A DNA stretch of 64,000 nucleotides, from NCBI GenBank assembly GCA_022457155.1, contig JAJGOT010000677.1, positions 304,968 through 368,967 of the forward strand. Direction: 5' to 3'. Below, in pieces: positions 44,053 through 55,034 of the stretch (the stretch's first letter is position 1; every line of letters begins with the position of its first letter). The stretch comes from Cladopsammia gracilis. Its lineage: Eukaryota > Cnidaria > Anthozoa > Scleractinia > Dendrophylliidae. The notes beneath the pieces are model-generated. The model worked only from the letters and a program-made list of their open reading frames with translations. It searched no databases and was not told where the DNA came from. The position numbers and the translations under genes were made by a program.

Positions 44053-45214
44053 GTTAACCCACAGGTAGCCCAAGCTATGTGTGTCACAGTAACCGTTACG
44101 AGCGAAATTATAAGGATTTGTATGAGAAAAACGGTCCATTCTAGGAGCTAAAAAATACGAACAAGATTTAAATAAAAATTGCCTACCTTACTTCGCTTGT
44201 GTGTTTCCTTGTCTTCTGTGTGGTTTTTGGGGCGATTTAGAGCGTTTCCAGTGAGTTTTAGTTCCATTGCTTTCACTCTATATATCGTTTCCCAAGGTAG
44301 GGTACTTCAACCGAGAGGCCGAGCGGATCCGGCTGAAGGAAAACCGATCGCCTCGAAATTCCACGTAGACCACGGACGATAGTTCTGTTGTCCATTCCAT
44401 CTCTTTATCCGAGACCCGGATACATGGAAAGAGCATTAAAGATCGCCAATCTCTGTACACTTTTCCGTTGAGATCGTTCGACAGAGGCTTGATCAGGGCC
44501 CTGGGCTTGATGCAGAAATCACTAAGCCGAACGTTTGGAAAATGCTTAGCGACCCGGCCTTTGGGTCGAATTTCTTACTGACCCGGTGGGCGACTGTACC
44601 GAGGGTGATATTGTCTTTAATAACATTTTACAGTCGCCCAACGGGTCAGTAAGAAATTCGACCCAAACAGGCCGAGTCGCTAAGCCATTTTTCAAACGTT
44701 CGGCTTAGAAATTTCTGCATCAAGCCCAGGGCCCTGATCAAGCCTCTGTCGAACGATCTCAACGAAAAGTGTGCAGAGATTGGCGATCTTTAATGCTTTT
44801 CCATGTATCCAGGTCTCGGATAAAGAGTTGAAATGGACAACAGAACTATCGTCCGTGGTTGTGGAATTTCGAGGCGATCGGAGGGTTTGGAGCGAATTTA
44901 CGGCGGTTTTCCTTCAGCCGAATCCGCTCGGCCTCTCGGTTGAAATACCCTACCTTGGGAAAGGATATGTGCAATGGAAAGGATATATGCAATATAAACA
45001 ATGGAACTAAAACTCACTGGAAACGTTCTAAATCGCCCCCAGAATCACACAGGAGACAAGGAAACACACAAGCGAAGTAAGGTAGGCAATTTTTATTGAA
45101 ATCTTGTTCGTATTTTTTAGCTCCTAGAATGGACCGTTTTTCTTATACAAATCCTTATAATTTCGCTCGTAACAGTTACTGTGACACATATAGCTTGGGC
45201 TACCTGTGGTTAAC
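44053..45214. repeat. Large fold-back element, arms about 550 bases
   Basis: Left arm starts GTTAACCCACAGGTAGCCCA; right arm ends with its near-complement TGGGCTACCTGTGGTTAAC. Arms match almost throughout, for example ATTGCCTACCTTACTTCGCT against AGCGAAGTAAGGTAGGCAAT. The turn is a short spacer around 44605-44625. No transposase frame. It could fold into a very long hairpin in the pre-mRNA of this gene. Confidence 0.85.
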
Positions 45215-45299
45215 CCAGATAATGACATTATCATTATCATTCATGTCTCTCCTCGTAAACAATAGGGTCATAACCCGGATAATGAAATAACACCTTAAA

Positions 45300-45494
45300 T
45301 AGGCCATTTCCGAGTTGCCTTTAGCCTCTCTATCAAAGCGAGGCTAGGTGAGAAACCTTTTATATGAAAATGAGTTTTTATTCACATGTAAATAAAACTT
45401 ATTTGCATGTGAATGAAAACTCACTTTCATATCAAAGGTTTCGCACCTAGCCTCGCTTTGATAGAGAGGCTAAAGGCAACTCGGAAATGGCCTA
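45300..45494. mobile_element. Near-perfect 195-base palindromic MITE
   Basis: TAGGCCATTTCCGAGTTGCC at the left is exactly complemented by GGCAACTCGGAAATGGCCTA at the right, and complementarity continues to the centre (AGCCTCTCTATCAAAGCGAG against CTCGCTTTGATAGAGAGGCT). No coding capacity. A stray end also lies near 43278. Confidence 0.8.
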
Positions 45495-46082
45495 TTGTAT
45501 TTGTTGAAATGTATTGAGAAAAACATTTGTTACTTCCTTGGTAACTGCGGTTCCTTGAAGTGTAGAATTGAATACGTTTTTGAAACAGAATTATTCTCTA
45601 AGTCTAAGATCTTTAAGGTTGTCGTTGTGATAAGATAACATTTGAAGGTCGTTATAAACTGGAATCTAAACTTGTTCGTACGCAAGGATTCTCCTGATCT
45701 AGGTCGGTGTACGAAAATGCTTCTTCTGTTTATTGGTTTTCCTGTGTAATCGGACCAGTCCGTCCGAGCGTTCAGGAGACGTGACTTCTCCGAGGTTCAT
45801 TCCAGTTTAGGTCAAACCTCGGCGCTGCACGTTTTCTTATAGTTCATTGATATTTCGTTTGTATAAGGTTAAAGGAAGACTAACTGGACTGTCATTTGTC
45901 AAGGAACTTACGGAGAAGTTAAAGGATCGAACATTCCTGAATTTAAGGTTACGGTAACACGGATTTTCGTATTGTAAACAGAACAGTGTCGAGCGTTTCC
46001 CACGTTGATCTAGACAAATAAATCATGTATTTTACGGCTGTTACAGTGCATGACGGATGGCCAGCATCCGATGTCTCGCAAG

Positions 46083-46636
46083 TGCTTTACGTTTTCTTCC
46101 GGGGGGGGGGGGGGGGGTGGATGTACTTCCATTAATTTAGAATAGGTGTGTGCAGCGAAGGTTCTTAAACCCTGAGCCTATTTAAGGAAAAAAACCAAAA
46201 TTGATACCCATTTCAAGGCCCAAAACTGAAAAATGACACCTATTTAAAGGTAAGACGGTAACTCGTAATTGTATGCCGTGGGAGGATGACCGTGCTATCC
46301 CCAACCAACGGCTACCACATGTGCAGTGCGGAGCTGGCGCTTAAAAGGGTGCTTTGCATTCACTTTGGCAGTAAAGTGGCGGGATCGATAATGTTATATG
46401 AGACCCTGCCAGGCTATGCCATGCTGATGAGTCCTAACTACGACGAAGCAGCTGTCCATGGCTGCCACTACCAGCGTGATGCGTAAGGTATTGGGCAGGC
46501 CGCGGGGTTGGTGTTCGAGTGTGTCACTTGCTTGTCACACACCCTTTGCGGCGGCACATACCTATATAGCTTATATAGGGGTACCCCCTCCCTCCGGGGG
46601 GATTTTGTTATTTTGATGATCTTATTTCTTTCGCAG
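46083..46636. repeat. Intron with G-run and a solo G-capped terminus
   Basis: A G-run of about 18 at 46100-46117 is followed by old dispersed sequence. At 46547-46612, GCGGCACATACCTATATAGC followed by a CCCCCTCCCTCCGG tract matches the right terminus of the G-capped elements. No second end was found, so this is a fragment. Confidence 0.5.
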
Positions 46637-46830
46637 AAAACTTTCCACCAAAGATAGTAGACCCTCCAGACGAAATAAACGCTAAACTTAATGAAGCTGT
46701 TCAGTTGGCGATTACAGCCGAGGATGATGGTGTGATTACGTTTCAAGTTATCAACAAACCTACAGGCGCCACGGTGAACCAAAGTGGAAACGTTTTATAT
46801 TTCACTTGGCATGTCACATCCTCACAAAAA
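46637..46830 (+). CDS. Exon: beta-sandwich-like extracellular segment
   Basis: Acceptor TCGCAG, donor GTAAGC, phase 1 in and 0 out. It reads NFPPKIVDPPDEINAKLNEA, then VQLAITAEDDG, ITFQVINKP and VLYFTWHVTSSQ. The alternating pattern, and the continuation FVATDDKGAS in the next exon, resemble a cadherin- or HYR-like Ig-fold repeat. The exact family is uncertain. Confidence 0.85.
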
Positions 46831-47234
46831 GTAAGCTGAATTATAAATCAATGCCAACTTAATTATAAAGTTAACAACTACCAAAGCATTGATAAACTGT
46901 TTGAACATGTTTCAGTTAGGAAAACTCACCATAAAATCGATTATTAAACATAAGGCGAATCTTCATGTACAATTGTAAAATTCATTAATAATTCATAACA
47001 GTTATGAGCAATAAATAGGCAGTATTTGATTCACATGTACACCTTTGTAAACCCAATACAAATCAACTGAGTTGATGAATTATTAAACAGTAGAATAAAC
47101 TGAATTAACTTTTGATACAAACACCTCCTCAGCTAATTAGTATTCATTAAATTTTCATACAGATCTCTGCTCATTGTTTCGTTTCACAAGTACGATAAAA
47201 TATTCGCATAAGCAATTTCGGCTCTCCATTGTAA

Positions 47235-47365
47235 ACACCCATACAGTCATACAGGTGTATACACCATACAGGTGTAAACACCATACAGGTGTATACACCT
47301 GTATGGTGTACACCTGTATGGTGTATACACCATACAGGTGTATACACCCATACACCCATACAGAT
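47235..47365. repeat. Palindromic 12-base satellite
   Basis: CATACAGGTGTA and ACACCTGTATGG units alternate, so the array reads as back-to-back palindromes (AGGTGTATACACCTGTATGG). It can extrude as a hairpin. The frames on both strands are translations of the repeat. Confidence 0.9.
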
Positions 47366-47411
47366 CGGACGCGCATATTTTATCTACTACTTATTGCTTT
47401 ATTAGCATATA

Positions 47412-47862
47412 CAGTCAATCAACTCTCTCTTAACGGACACCTCTATAAGACGGACATCTGGTGTTGGTCCCTGCCGTTTTTCAGTCATTTCACTGTAAAT
47501 ACACTCTCTATAAGACGGACCCTCTCTAAGACGGACAACGGGCACTTTGAAACCGTCAACGGACACATGAGGAGTGCTTTTTTTTAGTGAAAAATACTTC
47601 AAAACGGAAAAGTAGGTGCTGAATATAAACAATCGAGTCCACTTTTCTAATGTTATTTTTGTTCCAGTTTGTAGGTTTTGCTTAAGTAAACGACTTTAAA
47701 AAGACTAAAAACAGACGTGCGTTCATTGTGCATAGGTTCAGCTTTATTGTTTCAGAATTACTGGTGTCATGTTACCTTGACTTTCTGTAAGCCGGACACC
47801 TCTCTAAGACGGACATGTTGGGGCCGGTCCCGACGGTGTCCGTCTTAGAGAGAGTTGACCGG
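47412..47862. mobile_element. Tc1/mariner-pogo-like MITE
   Basis: TA lies on both sides (47410-47411, 47863-47864). The left end CAGTCAATCAACTCTCTCTT matches the reverse complement of the right end (CCGGTCAACTCTCTCTAAG). The interior repeats TAAGACGGACACCTCTC and GACGGACAT. No transposase. Confidence 0.65.
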
Positions 47863-48137
47863 TACACCGCAATCTCTAATCGAGTAACAAAACAATCAAC
47901 TCCGAATATTGAAAGGGCATAGCTCAATAAGCTTTATATGGAAATTGGAGCACGATATTCTAGATGCTACTTGTACAATAAATGCTGCTTTAAAAACTCA
48001 AAATTTTACGAAGAATGCATGGTTCAATAGCGACATAAACAATAATGAGAACAACAACGACAACAATAACCACAAATGAGATGTGTTGTTTGATTTTATT
48101 AGTTCAATCTGTTGTTCTTTGCTTAATTCTGTTTTAG

Positions 48138-48474
48138 GTCGCGTTATCGTTCGTTGCAACTGACGACAAAGGGGCGAGCACAGCCTGGAATCCTACAATT
48201 AAGTTTTGCGCCTGCAATCACGGTGGTCAGTGCGTGGAGCCAGATGAAGGTGACCCGGTCAACACTGACAGTAAGTTTGTTTACATGGGATGCGCATGTC
48301 AGGGAGGATACACAGGAAGGTTCTGTGACAGTGACATTGACGCCTGCGAGATGAATGGTCAGCCGTGTTACGATGGGGTTGGCTGCATTGATCTTCCGCC
48401 GCCAGCCAATGCCAGTGGATACACATGTGGACCCTGTCCAACCGGTTATACCGGAAATGGCGCACAGTGTTCAG
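48138..48474 (+). CDS. Exon: end of beta-sandwich segment and two EGF-like modules
   Basis: Acceptor GTTTTAG, donor GTGGGT, phase 0 in and 1 out. It begins VALSFVATDDKGASTAW. The first EGF-like module reads CACNHGGQCVEPDEGD, then MGCACQGGYTGRFC; the second DIDACEMNGQPCYDGVGCID, then CGPCPTGYTGNGAQC. The CxCxxGYTGxxC endings are classical EGF. The first module is unusually long between its third and fourth Cys. Confidence 0.9.
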
Positions 48475-48621
48475 GTGGGTGTAACCATGGGAGCATAAAA
48501 AAGTCAATACATAATGAATATTCGTAAGAAAGGCTGATAAAAAAAAAAAAACCTAAAAATTAATCAGATGGAGTTGCATAACGCTTGTGTTCTTGACCAT
48601 TTTATACCTATTTTTTTTCAG

Positions 48622-48747
48622 ATATTGACGAATGCCAGAGTAATCAAACAAATAATTGCGAGCAAATTTGTGTCAATGTACCGGGATCTTTCTTCTGTGA
48701 TTGCCGCGATGGGTACAAAATTAATTCTGATAAGCATAGCTGTGACG
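48622..48747 (+). CDS. Exon: calcium-binding EGF, cassette C1
   Basis: Acceptor TTTTTCAG, donor GTAAGA, phase 1-1. Same 42 codons as cassette A1 with Asp/Asn and Leu/Phe changes only: DIDECQSNQTNN, then NVPGSFFCDC. Its identity with A1, including shared intron sequence, shows duplication across the NIDO-AMOP-VWD core. Confidence 0.93.
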
Positions 48748-48802
48748 GTAAGAAACGTGTTATAAAAAAATCCCAAATCTGATATCCGAAATCCGACGAG
48801 TC

Positions 48803-49340
48803 ATGTTTGCCTGTCAGATTTTTTTCATTTGCTTGTTGGAATCTACATGGCGTTCTGATAAGAAAGTCGAAAAAAGTTTTTCTATATCGATTTTTCTTGT
48901 CCATGATTTAGCCGTCTAAAAAACGTGAAATTTCACTTCCGGTGGGTTACAAAACCCCGCAAGAAGAAAGACTGTAAATAGTCCGCTGTGACGTCAATAC
49001 AAGAATTCCAGTGTCGCGGTTTCTCATTTCCTCCGTTTGTTTGTGCGTGTTGCTACAACCGTAGACAACACACCTTAATAGAACCATGTTTCTTCCTCAG
49101 GGCGCACCAAAAAATGTGAAGAACCGAGAAACCTCGATACCGGCATTCTTGTATTGACGTCACAGCGGAGTATTTCCAGTCTTTCTTCTTGCGCGGTTTT
49201 TTTCCCACCGGAAGTGAAATTTCACGTTTTTAGACGTCTAAAACACGGAAAAGAAAATCGATATCGAAAAAACTCTTTTCGATTTTCTTATAAAAACCGC
49301 ATGTAGATTCCGTCAAGCAAATAAAAAAAATCTGTCATAT
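48803..49340. repeat. Fold-back element in EGF intron
   Basis: Arms of about 200 bases: ACCGGAAGTGAAATTTCACG at 49208 onward faces the inverted CGTGAAATTTCACTTCCGGT at 48924 onward. CAGATTTTTTTCATTTGCTT near the left end faces AAGCAAATAAAAAAAATCTG at the right. It is absent from the paralogous introns after 24380 and 25850, so it inserted after the cassette duplication. Confidence 0.8.
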
Positions 49341-49979
49341 ACACTTCAAGTTCCACTGGTCTGATTAGTTGTCACACGACTTCGTATTCTCTCTCTTGAT
49401 TTCAAGATGGCGGCGAAATCTCTCCACAAACAATGCAAAGCGTTCATGGATGGATAGGACCGTTTGATATTGTGTTCGACGCTTATTGCTGTGGCATTTT
49501 TGTTCCTGCAAGTTTCGTGTTATATATCACTTTCCATTTGTTTAGCGATCTATGTTTCAAGTGTCGGCTACTGTTGTTTGATTGTCATCGTGTAGTGGCC
49601 AAATCGCAAGTATGCCACTGATCTACATAAAGAGTACCATCTGTTTGTTTTTGTTCCTGTGGCATTTACTTGTTGTTGGTATACTTTATTGAGTGTCGTA
49701 AAACCAAAGACCAAAGTAATTACTCTGGCCAATCACAAGAGATGTAGACAATCCAACGAACTAATCAAAACTTGAAGCGAATACACACGTAGTCGGTGCC
49801 AAGCGCGGGAAAACTCGTGTGACTAACTTGATATTGGTTTTGATTTTCTTCTGATTGGTTGAAAAAGTGGCAGGAGATTTTTTAGCCAATCACAAAACAT
49901 CGTAATACAAAACCAACGCGAATTACACTTAATTGAAAACCGCTCTAATGATAACAATGGAATTGTGATTTACTTCTAG

Positions 49980-50102
49980 ATGTTAATGAATGCGAGCCTA
50001 CAAATGACTGTATGCAGAAGTGTATCAACTCTGAAGGAAGCTACAATTGTTCCTGTGACCAGTATTTTAAAACAGATCCAACGAACTGGAGAAATTGCAC
50101 AG
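49980..50102 (+). CDS. Exon: calcium-binding EGF, cassette C2
   Basis: Acceptor CTTCTAG, donor GTACGT, phase 1-1. DVNECEPTNDCMQKC, then GSYNCSCDQYF and TNWRNC; about eight residues differ from A2. The cbEGF ligand start is kept. Confidence 0.93.
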
Positions 50103-50232
50103 GTACGTGTTATTCTTTATGTCTTTTTTCATGACTTTTTTAGTGTCTCGCTGATGTTGTAAATTTTTTATGGGTATAAAGTACTAACTGAAAAGTTACT
50201 TTATTTTTCTAGCTTAAATCCGTGTGATTCAG

Positions 50233-50343
50233 ATTCAGATTTGGGATGTGTTAACGGCGTTTGCTTTAAAGGAAATAACAATGAAGCAAAGTGTGCCTGC
50301 TTTGCTAACTTCGAGATACAAAATGATGGAAAGACGTGCAAAG
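50233..50343 (+). CDS. Exon: EGF-like, uncertain 5' end
   Basis: Content DSDLGCVNGVCFKGNN, then KCACFANFEIQNDGKTC, phase 1 out (donor GTGACA). The phase-1 acceptor is GTGATTCAG, giving five Cys. A better-looking acceptor TTTTTCTAG at 50212 would add LNPCDSD and the sixth Cys, but it is one base out of phase and would meet TAA when joined to the preceding exon. Either the internal acceptor is used and the module is odd, or one base is wrong here. Confidence 0.65.
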
Positions 50344-50961
50344 GTGACAGCATTATTAATTTGGAGTTTATAGGGTCCCAAAGTTGGGAGGGGGTGGAAT
50401 GTGGGGGGGGGGGGGGGGGGGGGTGGGGGGGAGGGAGGCTTTAGCACGGACTGTTATTCTTTGGAGCCCCGGAGGCTCCATGGATTTGTTTCCTCTGGAC
50501 AATGCCTGGAACCCGCAGCCCTGAAAAAGCTCCTGTTTTGGCCTTAGGGTTATGCAGCCCCGCATTTTTGGTCTTAGAGTCCTGTAGCCCCGTTTTTTGG
50601 GGGGGCCCGGAGCCCTAAAACACTGAACAGCATGAGTTGAACCATTATTATATCACATTTTAATGGAAAAAAGATATAGCAAAGGAGTTGCTAAGTAGCT
50701 CAAACAAGACATAGTTGTGTAGTACTTTTTGTTAACCGTCCTCGGAGACCCAGGGGCAGTTAGTGGGGCGAGGAAGAGTAGAAAGAGCGGAAAAAAAAAA
50801 TCGGCGAGAGACTAACTGCCCCTGGGTCTCCGAGGATGTTTGTTAACTGTCTAAACCTAGAATTTGTTTCGCTTTGTTCGAGGACGAAACTGAGATGATC
50901 CATTTTTGCTAATAATCAGGTGTATTTTAACAGATTTTTTTAAACCCTTTTATCTCCTCAG
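50344..50961. other. Intron with G-run and a short MITE
   Basis: A G-tract of nearly 30 bases with single T or A breaks at 50402-50435, then an old repeat rich in GGAGCCC/AGCCC units. At 50740-50835 a hairpin MITE has ends CCTCGGAGACCCAGGGGCAG and CTGCCCCTGGGTCTCCGAGG. Confidence 0.75.
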
Positions 50962-51090
50962 ACATTAATGAATGTGATCCGGCAAAGTCTCTTTCTCTCT
51001 GCACTCAGATTTGCGAAAATACCCCAGGAAGTTACAAATGCTCCTGCCAAAAGGGATTTCAATTGAGTAAAGATGGATACAGTTGTGAAG
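50962..51090 (+). CDS. Exon: calcium-binding EGF
   Basis: Acceptor CTCCTCAG, phase 1-1. [18 protein letters not shown], then [20 protein letters not shown]: complete six-Cys cbEGF. The donor (GAAG then GTCTTA) is weak but keeps phase and module end. Confidence 0.92.
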
Positions 51091-51225
51091 GTCTTAATTC
51101 GATATATTTTTATTTTATTTTTTTACTTTTCTTTCATTTTTGACAGGACCATGAGCAACATAATAGGGCATAGATACAAGCAATAAATTGAGATGATGTT
51201 CAGCTGATCCTGCGCGACTAAGTTG

Positions 51226-51435
51226 GTGGTGTTGTGGTTATTGCGTTGGACGTCAGATCGGATGATCCGTGGTTCGACGCCTGGTCTCCGTTGTTGTGTT
51301 GTTCCCTTAGACAAAAAGCTTTGCTTAACACTGTTTTTCTTACACCCAGGTTTATAAATGGGTACCAACGACAAAATGCTGGGGATAGCCCTACGATTAA
51401 ATAGCACCCCATCCAGATGGGAGTAGCAATAACCC
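51226..51435 (+). repeat. tRNA-derived SINE copy
   Basis: Related along its length to 55771-56068: a head with GTGGTTATTGCGTTGGACG (A-box-like) and GTGGTTCGACGCCTGG (B-box-like), then TTAGACAAAAAGCTTTGC, TATAAATGGGTACC and GACAAAATGCTGGGGATAGC. It is more diverged than the other copy. Confidence 0.7.
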
Positions 51436-51575
51436 TTTTTGCTCCATACAAGAAACTGGCGGGGCAGTAGCCGCTCTCACCGTTTTTATTTCAATTTGGA
51501 ATATAGCCTACAAATTCTCCGTCTCAATTAAAATAACGAGTGCCTTTTTCTCTTCTTTTTTATTTTCTGTTCCAG

Positions 51576-51704
51576 ATGTCAACGAGTGTGTAGATGAAGA
51601 CTTGTACAGCTGTACAGATGAGTTTCACAAGTGCGTCAACACCCGCGGCTCGTACAATTGCGAATGTGAACAGAACCTGTTCTTTATTGATGGAAAATGC
51701 AGAG
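51576..51704 (+). CDS. Exon: calcium-binding EGF
   Basis: Acceptor TTCCAG, donor GTAACC, phase 1-1. DVNECVDEDLYSC, then HKCVNTRGSYNCECEQN, ending DGKC. Six Cys and the cbEGF start. It is the last EGF before the juxtamembrane region. Confidence 0.92.
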
Positions 51705-52321
51705 GTAACCACAATTAATATTAATTCTAAATTAAAATATAATGTTTGACTTTTGTTTTTCTTTGTCCCAGATTCAGTATATTGGAAAATAAAAATTAAA
51801 CTGGTGTTGTGTATTTGCATCGCCCGTACCATAGGGGCTCAGTGGTCGAGTCCACGTTTTGTGTACTTAGAAAAAAGACACTTGTGTCTAGTTGTGCAGA
51901 AGGTCGGCCTATATATTGGTACTTGAAAGTATCTTAGTGTTTTCGTCTCTCTTCTCAAGTAGTTATTTCATGGGGCTTTGCATGTTTTTGGGGATTAAAG
52001 TCTGTGATTAAATTAAAACTTAATACCTTTTCTCGTAAACGGAATGTTCGTAGACCACTAAATGAAACAAAACGAGTAAACTGTCGCAGGGATAACTGAC
52101 AAACCATAATCAATAAATAACATCAAGATTTGAACCTTCTCAATGCTGCAAAGAAACCAACTTTTGCGAAGCGCATGTATCTTACTAAATTACCACTTAG
52201 GTTTGAAACAAAATATGAAAGAAACATAATCGAAAAGGTTATTTGCCGCGATGCCTGTTTTTCATTTCTATTCCTACTCTTTGTAATAGTATTATTTATT
52301 TAGTACTATTTACTTCTTTAG
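51705..52321. other. Intron, nothing recognised
   Basis: No exon, RNA gene or clear repeat seen. Confidence 0.5.
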
Positions 52322-52431
52322 GTCTTAAAAAGAACGAGACGGCTCCTATCCCTGAGCTTCCTACACCACGAACGCCATCAGAAAGAGAACGCGAGCAGGC
52401 TGTGAAGATGTCACTTGCAAGTAAAAATGGG
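52322..52431 (+). CDS. Exon: charged/proline linker
   Basis: Acceptor TTCTTTAG, donor GTAAGT, phase 1 in and 0 out. It encodes GLKKNETAPIPELPTPRTPS, then EREREQAVKMSLAS: a Pro-rich then charged stretch, probably a flexible linker leading into a helical start of the juxtamembrane region. Confidence 0.8.
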
Positions 52432-53126
52432 GTAAGTTAGCCACCCTTCTCCCCCAGATCAATAAATATTCTAATAGCCAGAAAAAAACACGATTGTCCT
52501 CAAAAGTGGCAATCTTGCTTATTTCATCATGTCCGTTTTTTATTGCTAATGGTCTTGTCGTTGCAGTCCATAATTCTAACGAGCGCGAAAGGGAGAGAAA
52601 TGAGCCATTAAATTTTTTAAGTTAAGAAGAAGTGTAACAAAAGTTTAAGATGTTCAAACACTGCCAGGACCGAGGATTAACGAAAAGTGGATAACTTTAA
52701 TTTCTTTCTGTGTGAATTTATTTATCACGAAAGTACTAACTGGGGACTAGTAACATTTACTGAACATAAAAAACTAAAGATTCAAACTGTTAGGAGTTTG
52801 ATCAGTTGGCTATTTACATAGCTAGGGATCCCAGACATTGAACACTGCTGGGCTACTGTTTTACATGCCCATCATCCGGGACCTCCGCATTACATTTGTA
52901 TCGCTCTGGCCACTACATCTCACCGCCACCCCTAAAGAATGTTTTAAAATATTGTCCAAACTTTTTAGCTTATTCTTTTTTCTTTTTTTATCGATTTCCA
53001 CTCTAAGATTGCATGAATGCACACACACATAATACAAGGATCGTTGTAAAGGTTTTGTTGGGTAAAGCCTCCAGTAGTAAAAATAGAAAAACATATCAGC
53101 TCTAACATGCGCATCGTTTTCGACAG

Positions 53127-53245
53127 TTCAAATGGGATTTCAAAATTTACAAGTCTTTCAAAAAGGAAACGGCGGCAGCGGCAACAGATTTCTGCACGGA
53201 GAATAAGACAAAATGTGGACTAATAACGGACGCACGGCGAGCAAG
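53127..53245 (+). CDS. Exon: juxtamembrane (SEA-like?) region, part 1
   Basis: Acceptor TCGACAG, donor GTAACT, phase 0 in and 2 out. FKWDFKIYKSFKKETAAAAT, then DFCTENKTKCGLITD with two Cys. Together with the next exon it occupies the place of a SEA-like membrane-proximal domain, but sequence evidence for SEA is weak. Confidence 0.8.
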
Positions 53246-54009
53246 GTAACTTTATCTTAACCATATCTTAATAAAGGAGTTATTACCAAGTACGATGCAT
53301 CATAAAATTTGAAACGTAAGTAACCTAAAACGTTTCCTTTAAGAGACAGTTAGAAAGAAAGTCCTTTTTTGTTTCTAATGTTTGAATGCTCGGCCCATTT
53401 ATTATGTACTTGAGCAATAAACACTTACTGAGGGTAGATAAAGGTCATTGATGTTCTTAGAATTGAAACGAAGCCTTTTACTGGACTGCACTATGACCTC
53501 CAAACCAGGACTAACAATATTCAGATTTCCTTGGGTGGGGCAGGAATCTAAAATAAATCCATTCTCGTCGAGTTTTCTTAGATTACATGTTACAGTTTTT
53601 TAAAGTAAATATATGTACCTTATTCCATGGTTTAACAGATAATACACACGGATATTTTACAAGTTGCAAGCAGTAAAGTATCCGCACGTATTATATCTCA
53701 AACACTCAAATAAGGGATTTATTATTGGACTGAAGTTCCTTTTATATCTGCCTCTTCAAACCTGGATAATAAGATTTTATACGACACTCTCCTGTGTAAT
53801 AATACGCTTTGATATTTGCGTGTTCTTTTCATTCCAAAATATTGATCCCTCAGACGAGACATTTGCTCCGGGCATGCGCGTTACCAAAATGAACTGTTGC
53901 TCATAATTATGTATGTGTGCGCTATTGTTTTGCTTTTGGATTTCTATTGTTTTGGCTTTTGTTTTAGTTTTAAGAACGGTATGTATAACTAATGTGTGGA
54001 AATCTTTCC

Positions 54010-54720
54010 AGTTGAAAAGTGCAAAATAACGGAGGTTTTTTCGCTCGAACCAAAGCAAATTTCCCACCGAAATGTTTACTAGATTCCAATCTTTCCAAAA
54101 CCGAGTGTGGATGTTGACATTGCGCCTGTTAAAACGAGTTAGAACGCTTAAAGCGATGACCGCGCGGTCGAACTCCATACAAGCCTTACGAAATTGCTCA
54201 CTTCAAGGTAAAAATGACGGTACTTTTTTTAAAAGTTATTAAAATATTTTATCGTTTCTAGATAGAATAATAACCATATTACTGAGATCCGAGTGTGGAT
54301 TTCCGAAGAGTAATTCATAAATTGCCAGGCCATGCATTGACAGAAGAGCATGCGAATAGATACAGACTAATAGAAGCCAAAATTGGCTCAGTCGAAGCAT
54401 AGTGCACTGAAAAAATGGCAAAATAGTTTTTTTTTTCACTCCAACTAAATCATATTTCCCACCAAAATGTTCACAAGATCCCAGTCTCTTCAAAACCGAG
54501 TGTGGATGTTGACATTATGCCTATTAAAGTGAGTTAGAACGTTTAAAGCGATGACCGCGCGGTCGAACTCCATACAAGCCTTTATACGAAATTGCTCACA
54601 TCAAGGTCAAAATGACAGGACCTTTTTTAAGTTATTAAAATATTTTAACGTTTCCAGATAGAGTGATAACCAAATTACTGGAATCCGAGTGGAGATTTCC
54701 GAAAAGTAATTTATAAATGG
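54010..54720. repeat. Direct duplication of about 310 bases in intron
   Basis: 54010-54325 and 54411-54720 share TTTCCCACC, CAAAACCGAGTGTGGATGTT, GCGATGACCGCGCGGTCGAA, CTCCATACAAGCC and GAAATTGCTCAC in the same order. Divergence is visible throughout, so the duplication is old. Confidence 0.8.
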
Positions 54721-55034
54721 GCGAAATTTTGGTTTTTCCTTAAAAATATGACGTTTTCACAGTTATTTTAAGGGTCAAATTGGGGGTCTGGGGACGAGTT
54801 AAAAAAATTAGAGGCAAATGTCATTCAATTTTTTGCCATGCCTTATGAGGTAAAATGACGTCACAATGGAAAATACACCTGTCTATATAATTGAGCCGCA
54901 AGCACATTTAATCTCGTGCTATAAATACTAATGGATGATTACGAGAGGGGATAAACGTTTTATGATTTTATAAAAAAAAGAACGAAGCTAAGATCAACCA
55001 ATTTGAGCAATACATAATTTTTGTTTTTCATCAG

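Larger units (their letters stand above)
46831..48137. other. Intron with palindromic satellite and a pogo-type MITE
   Basis: Holds the CATACAGGTGTA satellite (47235-47365) and the TA-flanked element (47412-47862). The rest is AT-rich with no recognised exon. Confidence 0.6.
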
